From: Rhizophagus clarus
Lineage: Eukaryota; Glomeromycota; Glomeromycetes; Glomerales; Glomeraceae
NCBI GenBank assembly: GCA_015698045.1
Contig: BLAL01000043.1
Coordinates: forward strand, 806,001 to 870,000
DNA length: 64,000 bases
Direction of reading: 5' to 3'
Positions 58,096 to 64,000 of the stretch are shown here, piece after piece; positions within the stretch are counted from its first letter, which is position 1; the number at the start of each line of letters is the position of its first letter. The translations under genes and the position numbers were made by a program. The notes beneath the pieces are model-generated. The model was not told the origin of the DNA. It made no database searches and worked only from the letters and a program-made list of their open reading frames with translations.

Positions 58096-58762
58096 ATGAA
58101 ATTAGAGAAAGTGAATGTTTAGGTTATGTACAGTAGTTGATATTGAACAATATAAAGTTATTGGGTATGTAATATATACAAAAAAGTAATTTACAAATTA
58201 TTTCATATGAAATTAAATTATTTATTTAATTATTTAGATATTAGAATTGACGAAAATTAATTTAGATTTATGATATTGTGGTGAATTTTTTTTTATTTCA
58301 TTTTTGTTAGAATTATTTAAACACTAAGACTAGAAGTAGTAAAATATTTTGCAAGTCTTAGTTTGTAATTTAAATAATCCCTTCTTTATAACTTATGCAA
58401 GTATTAAATATATGTATTTTCTTTTTTTATTTGGAATAGTTTTAACACTAAGGCTAGAGTAGCAAGATATTTTACAAGTTTCTTAGTTTGTAATTTACTA
58501 AATAATTCCTAACTTATCTAATTATTAATTAAATTATCAAGTTTATTTTTATTCACAACATCTAACGTATATACTGCATGTATTTAAATTAAAAAAACTT
58601 TAATATGATCAGTTGATTAGAAGCAATGTAAAAAAAATGAATTAAAATATTAAATAAATAATATAAATGTATTAAAACTATTTATAGCAGCAAATGAATT
58701 GGTTAAAGTTTTCAAGGATCAAGACCTAATATTGTGGTATGTTTTTTCTGATTACAGTCAAA
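58096..58762. other. 3' flank of fusion gene with two palindromic repeats
   Basis: Copies 3 (58310-58380) and 4 (58432-58511) of the small palindromic repeat lie here. Both contain ACACTAAG-type and CTTAGTTTGTAATTT blocks and are inverse to copies 1 and 2. The rest is AT-rich and non-coding. Confidence 0.6.
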
Positions 58763-59256
58763 GTTCTCTATAACGAATTTCTGCATTACAAATTTCTCAT
58801 TATTGTGAATCACATGGGTGATACCAAAACTTCATTAATCAAAATAGTTAAGTAAACCGAATTTTTATAATAAATCTTACTATTACAGATAATGAAGTAA
58901 AGATTCCGTACATATATAATAAAATAAGGCTTTTGTTACCAAATTTTTTTTTATACCGAATTTTTACCTATGTTAACGAATTTATTTCTAATGAATTTTT
59001 ATATCAGATTTAAGGGATTTAGCGAATCTTTTTTCGGATTACTACTAATAGAAATTTCACATAAATTTTATAAATAAAGTATAAGTTAAATAAAAATAAT
59101 GAAAAAAAATTCTAATAATAACTTCCATTTTTTATTGTGATTATATACCGAATTTAGTATAATGAATAAATTTTTAAAATTTGGTAAAGATGTTACTGAA
59201 TTTTTCATTATACCGAATTGTAACCTTCAGAAATCAAGATTCGTTATAGGGAGAAC
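58763..59256. mobile_element. MITE with GTTCTCTATAACGAAT ends
   Basis: GTTCTCTATAACGAAT (58763-58778) and ATTCGTTATAGGGAGAAC (59239-59256) are near-perfect inverted termini. The interior is non-coding and repeats CGAATTT words in both orientations. The target duplication is not clear (possibly AAA). Confidence 0.7.
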
Positions 59257-60422
59257 AAAACACTAACTATAAAAAAATTGTACAAGAACCACTAAATCAT
59301 ATATTATTAGTATTAGCTTTTCTAATCTTAAAAATTTGATTGCTTATATGATACATGATATATGATTGGTTAACCTTATTATATAACTATCAGTGTTTAT
59401 AAATATCGGCGTATAAGTGTATTATTAGAAATTTATTCAAAGAAATATTCATTAAAGTAATAATTTTAGCTTAGTTCATTTCATTAATTTTATTATTTTT
59501 TTGCATACTTGTTCATATATACAATTTGGATTACTATTTGAATATCATTAATTTGCTGCAGTATAACTGTTAGCATTTCTTACCCATTATTTTTTTTTAA
59601 AAAAATAATGTTCAATAAAAGTACAAATAATCTTTGTTGGCTGAAAGATAATTGAAAATATTACTTGTTTACTTGCTTTAAATAATATCTTACTTTTATT
59701 AATTGATAAATAGTACAGCATATATTATAAGATTTAGAGTGTAAGGTAATTGTTGGATAGTAGGGATCAGCTTAGTGTTGATAGAAAAGTTATTTAAGTG
59801 TAATTTTGTTATTGTGTCTGCAATGACGTAGATGTTTTGGTTAAACCAATAGGGATTAGCAGAGAGTTTACTTCATAAGATTGGACTTTGTAGAATATTT
59901 TAGAAGTTTATTTATTTTCTTGACGTAATTAGACACAGTACGGTAATATTTGATCTGTATAAAATAATCTAGTTACTTTAATAAAATTGAGTTTTTATTA
60001 ACCAAGCAATTTAACTGCAGATTTAGGTGCAACAGTCACGTGATCGATCATGTAATTTTTTATAGTCGAATTGTCAAATTTTTTAGTTCCTTTGCATTGA
60101 TAATCGGTTAAACTGATTACTGTGAATTTTAAAGAGAAAATTGGACTAAAAATTTCTAATCAAGCATTGGAATTAATGCATAATGGCGAATTGCCAGTAT
60201 GATGCATAATTTATGTTAACTATTATTGTCACCATTTTCAAAATGATGCGATTTTCAAATTTGAGGAGTTGTCAACAAAAAAAAAAGAATTTGAATTCCA
60301 AATTTATGTAACATTGTGATCTGTTCAATAAGATTTTAAAATAAAAAATCAAATTTCTTTGACAAATTTTTGAGTTTTTTGACGCGTAAAAAATCTATTT
60401 CGTGTATAAAGAGTATATAAGT
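59257..60422. other. Gene-free stretch
   Basis: No exon was supported. Around 60401-60420 the sequence TATAAAGAGTATATAA lies just before the ATG of the following decayed gene, a likely former TATA element. Confidence 0.5.
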
Positions 60423-61940
60423 ATGTCTTCTATTCCACCAAGAAACTACCAAATTGGAGTGTGTTTTATATGTCAAATATGCATGTATTGTGGTATAGAT
60501 TTGATATCAAATAATTGTGATTGTAACAAAACGGTCAAATCAACCAAAAAAATCGTACTGAAAAAGTTCTATATTTTAGAAACTTAGCTTATAAACCAGA
60601 TAAAGTATATGTAAAAATAAAAATTGCTTTATTATTAGCAATCAAAAATATGGATATAAATTATATGTGGAACAGTCATGTAATTGTATACTTTGCTTGG
60701 CATGTAACAGTCAAATTAACAGAGATATTAAAGCGGCTGATAAAGATAAAAAATTCCTCCTTTACCAAACCAATAATACTACTCCTCAACCATCTACACC
60801 ATCTATACACCACAAATAGAATTCAAATTACGCATGTCTATCAAACAAAACAAACAAACATTGCCTGCTATAATAATTAGCTTTAATTTAGAATATCCAA
60901 CTTTTATTGATTTTAGGAATAAACTTGAGTCATTTATCTGTGAACAAGTTGGATTAATATGTAAAAATGAATATACTTTAGCATATAATTCATATTTAGA
61001 GAGTGGAGCTATAACACATTTAGGTAATGAAGAAGCATTTGATGAATTTTGAAAGATTATCAAAGTATGACAACGGGAAATAAAAAAAGTAGTTGTTGTT
61101 GTTACACTTAAAGAAGCATCTAAGAAACAATCATGTCAGGTATTTGTTATTTTTGAAAATTATTTACAAAACTATTATATATCTAATAAAATTATAGAGT
61201 GATGAAATTTCAGAACAGGAATCTGATGAAGGATCAGATGATGATACCCAAAATACTAAATCCAAATCACAACCATCAAAAAAACATGCAAAGAAGTGCA
61301 CACCTGTTTTATTAAAGAGGACTGTCATTTACATTTAAATAATTTTGCAATTAGTTTATGGGCTAAAGAAATAATATATTACAAGTTTTAAATTTTATAA
61401 TATTATTAAATTTATTTTATTTTTATTAAAAATATAGACTTAGATACTCCTCCTAATCATGCTATATTTAGTATGATGCATTCAGTAAAAGTAATTAAAA
61501 GAAATTCTTCTAATATTACTGATGATTTCATTAATAATTCTCAAATGACAACATATTCTCAATATCCCTACCATTCTTATTATCCTCAACAAATGTATTA
61601 TTCATCATATCCATATTATCATTCTGATTATAATTCAAGAAGATCTTCAATTATCTCTCAATTATCAGATCAAAATTTATCAATTTCTTTACAAACATTA
61701 TTAGATCACAATTTAACAAAAAAACTATACCAAGTATGGTATGGAAGATTTTTTGAAAAACCTAGATCAAAAATATGGGGATGAAAATTTACATGCTATT
61801 TATCTGTTTTTGAAGAACAGGAAATTCTTGTTAATCAACTGAACTCACAAGATTATTAGAATCTGAATATATTTCAATAGGTGTAACAATTATTGGACAT
61901 AGACAAATATTGCATGATGAGACAAAAAATATGAGTAATT
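60423..61940 (+). pseudogene. Decayed multi-exon gene with SAM-like C-terminus
   Basis: Starts MSSIPPRNYQIGVCFICQIC then MYCGIDL and CDCNK, a Cys-rich leader. After a stop (60585) other frames hold YKPDKVYVKIKIALLLAIKN, CILCLACNSQINRDIKAADK, IEFKLRMSIKQNKQTLPAII and LESFICEQVGLI, ending in stops near 61050. A later exon after an AG at about 61198 reads SDEISEQESDEGSDDDTQNT. The last exon (from 61439) reads LDTPPNHAIFSMMHSVKVIK and a Tyr/Ser/Pro-rich part, then in shifted frames YGRFFE, DENLHAIYLSVFEEQEIL-type text and VTIIGHRQILHDE, which resembles the end of a SAM domain (IGHRxxIL). At least four frame breaks. Original function unknown. Confidence 0.5.
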
Positions 61941-62172
61941 TTAGTATATATTTTACATTTTTTTGTATATATTTTTGTATATTTCATTTTATTATATAAT
62001 AGTTCAATAAAAGTTAATGGTATTACAAATAAATATACACACTATAAATGAAAATAAATTTCAAAATTTTATTTTATTTTATAAATAAACTGATTCTTCA
62101 AAATATTTTTTTGCTATATCTGGTGTAGTTTGAGCTAATGCAACTAAAATTAAATATGGGGTCTTTGCAATA

Positions 62173-62296
62173 GAAAGGTACGAAACTCAAAAAAAATAAA
62201 AATTTAATTAATATTAAATTTACACTTATTTTAGTAAAAAAAACATAATTAGCATATAAAGTAAATTTAAAAATTTTTTTGAGTTTCGTACCTTTC
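62173..62296. repeat. 124-bp palindromic insertion in transposase relic
   Basis: GAAAGGTACGAAACTC (62173-62188) and its exact complement (62281-62296), extended by A/T-rich partial complementarity for about 35 bp inward. Transposase coding text flanks both sides (DPIYE upstream and IAKTPYL downstream on the minus strand). A tiny MITE-like foldback. Confidence 0.7.
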
Positions 62297-63160
62297 TCAT
62301 ATATTGGGTCAAAATAATTTGTAAAATCTCTGTATCTTTTTAACCAAGATTTTAATGCTGAAAAAGCCGTTTTAATGGGATTTAAATTTGGTGAATAGGG
62401 TGGTAAATAAAGTATTTTCCTACCAATGTCTTCTACTGCTGCAACTAAATCATCATCATGATGTATACGTGCATTATTCATAACTAATACACTATGCTTA
62501 GCTGGATATGGATTTGTTTGAGGTATTTTATTTAAAACAAATGAATATTGAAGCTTTAATAATTCTAAATAATGATATAAATAAAAATTATTTACCAATT
62601 GTGTTAAAACAAAAGTTTTAAATCTCTCTTTATCACAACTCCCTTCCATAATATCAACAGCAATAAAACCTTCTAAAGATAGGGCAGATAAAATAGTATA
62701 ACATTTTCCCCTAACAAAAACAACACTTTTTTTTGCTCTAATGTTGATAGAAGAATAGTCATATATTCTGGTAAGTATCCTCTTATCCTTTGCAGATTCA
62801 TCAATAAAAATTAGTTATTCAACAGTATAATTCATTTCAATATTATATAAATAAACACCTCGCAATATATCACTTCTTTCTTTTGATGCTTTTTATATTT
62901 TCTTCCTAGTTATACCACAAAATTTAAGAGAACATCATAATGTTGGAATAGAAACTAGTTTTCCTATTCTCTGCTCCATCTCATATACAAATTCATCAAG
63001 GTACCAATCTACTTTGTCTTTAATCAAGCTTTTCAATCATAAATTATAAACTCTGTTAGATAAAAAATAATATATAGTCATACATCAAAATAATTATTAC
63101 CTGCATATCTTGTCTTGATAATATTTTTCTCCTTTCCACTTTACCAACAAGTGGATATTT

Positions 63161-63820
63161 TACACATCCCCATTTTTTATTTATTTTTTTTATTTTTTAT
63201 TTTAATATGCGGATCGTTAACTAGAACAGTAATACATATTAAAAGTCTAACAAAAAATAAAGACAAATAACAAAAACTATAACTAGCTGTCACCAATTCT
63301 AATGAACTCGCACTCTCCACCTTAGCGTATAGTAGCATGCAACAAGCCCACTAACCAGTCCTGAAGGACAAACACTAAGATAAAAAAATAAAATGAAATA
63401 AAACAAAAAATAGGGCACTGGAAAATTAAAAAGGGGAGACCAGAACGTAATCTTTTCTTAGGCCGTGGCAAAATGGGAAGACATCCAATCTACGCTAAAA
63501 ACTATGAAATAAAAGAAGATAAAATCAATTACTAGATTAGCGATTTATTGCCTAGCTTCTGGAGTAAAGTTTTGAAAAGCTTGCACAAGTCATCCAAAAT
63601 CTCAGTCTTTTTACAAAAATTGATCTTTTTTGATTTGGACTTCTTGTGTGCAGGGCCAACCAGGACCTGTTTGAGGGGTTTGATTGTCATGTTTTTTGGG
63701 TGTTGCCACCCATATTGTCTTTAGTCTTCTTCGACTTAATCGGTAAAGGCGTCTTGGAATTTGTCAACTTTATTTTGTCCGTCTGCAAGGTAAGAGCTCG
63801 CATACACATCCCCATTTTTT
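63161..63820 (-). mobile_element. 5'-truncated LINE inserted in the transposase, 18-bp target duplications
   Basis: TACACATCCCCATTTTTT occurs at 63161-63178 and 63803-63820. Between them lies about 624 bp not belonging to the transposase. A T-rich tract directly after the left copy (63181-63203) is the poly(A) tail of an element inserted on the minus strand. On that strand the body begins inside coding text and ends with a Lys-rich stretch and EILDDLCKLFKTLLQKLGNK, parallel to the ending of the LINE at 45908-46290, so both are likely the same family. Confidence 0.8.
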
Positions 63821-64000
63821 AAAAATTCTACAGACTTTATGAACAGTTGACTCACTAACATACATTCTTTTAGCAATTTTATTTTGTGTTAAACTCTCAG
63901 CTTGACAATAAATAATTCGCCATCTCAAATCTTTTTTTCATCCTTAATCTAATATTGCTTTAAGAAATTATAATATTGTTAATTTTCAATAACTAAAGCG

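Larger units (their letters stand above)
62098..63945 (-). pseudogene. Tc1/IS630-type transposase pseudogene with two insertions
   Basis: Read from 63945 down: HTH region RIIYCQAESLTQNKIAKRMY and SESTVHKVCRIFKKWGCV, interrupted by a LINE; then KYPLVGKVERRKILSRQDM, DWYLDEFVYEMEQRIGKLVS, stops at KI*KASK and VE*LIFIDES (first catalytic Asp present), GFIAVDIMEGS, then MNNARIHH where the second catalytic Asp (normally DNARIHH) is Asn, and LPPYSPNLNPIK where the third acid (NPIE) is Lys. A 124-bp palindrome interrupts the 3' end, after which IAKTPYLILVALAQTTPDIA continues. Two of three catalytic acids are lost, plus stops and insertions, so it is dead. Confidence 0.8.

Noticed and set aside
60803-61063. 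86-codon minus-strand frame opposite the decayed SAM-like gene
   Set aside because: Opposite-strand shadow; the plus strand carries the protein-like text.

Overview
The window looks like AT-rich nuclear DNA of a Glomeromycotina (arbuscular mycorrhizal) fungus, most like Rhizophagus. The grounds are short GT-AG introns of about 50-120 bp, an expanded family of protein kinases with a Cys-rich leader and HRDLHSGNI-type catalytic loops, F-box and BTB/TLDc proteins, and dense LINE, Tc1, hAT and MITE remains. No mitochondrial, prokaryotic or rRNA/tRNA gene was recognised. Exon joins were worked out by hand from splice signals and reading phase; no similarity search was run.

Layout. 1-5.5 kb: hAT relic, a decayed small Cys-rich spliced gene, and a complete ten-exon cytochrome P450 (minus). 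5.5-13.6 kb: a TIR element, a small membrane protein, and a tandem segmental duplication carrying two near-identical membrane protein genes (minus). 14.6-20.1 kb: LINE RNase H relic, a kinase with a tail of tiny phase-symmetric exons (minus), and a kinase relic. 21-26 kb: F-box/LRR-like gene and a six-exon kinase interrupted by one TAG (plus). 27-29.6 kb: BTB/TLDc and aldo/keto reductase pseudogenes. 30.1-31.7 kb: a foldback element with a 6-bp target duplication. 32.2-34.5 kb: a second copy of the symmetric-exon kinase (minus). 36.5-37.9 kb: a three-exon gene of unknown function ending in a poly-Lys tail. 38.6-40.3 kb: a TIR element. 42.3-46.9 kb: a zinc-finger-like gene split by a MITE, a transposase-like gene with one stop and one frameshift, and a 5'-truncated LINE with perfect 17-bp target duplications. 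49.7-58.1 kb: two head-to-head genes that share a MACPF-like region. One (minus) has a frameshift; the other (plus) appears to be a 1440-residue fusion of kinase, MACPF-like region and second kinase. Its two halves are separated by a roughly 960-bp array of ten intron-like units. 58-64 kb: MITEs, a decayed SAM-like gene, and a Tc1-type transposase pierced by a LINE and a small palindrome.

The most unusual structure is 55833-56793. It is a tandem array in which every unit starts GTAAG and ends AG, and consecutive units are separated by 3 nt (once 6, once 1). Direct splicing across the whole array keeps the frame and joins two kinase domains, both with altered catalytic residues. The kinase pair with 1-1 phase microexons, the frame-neutral MITE insertion at 42.4 kb and the nested insertions at 62-64 kb also deserve a second look.
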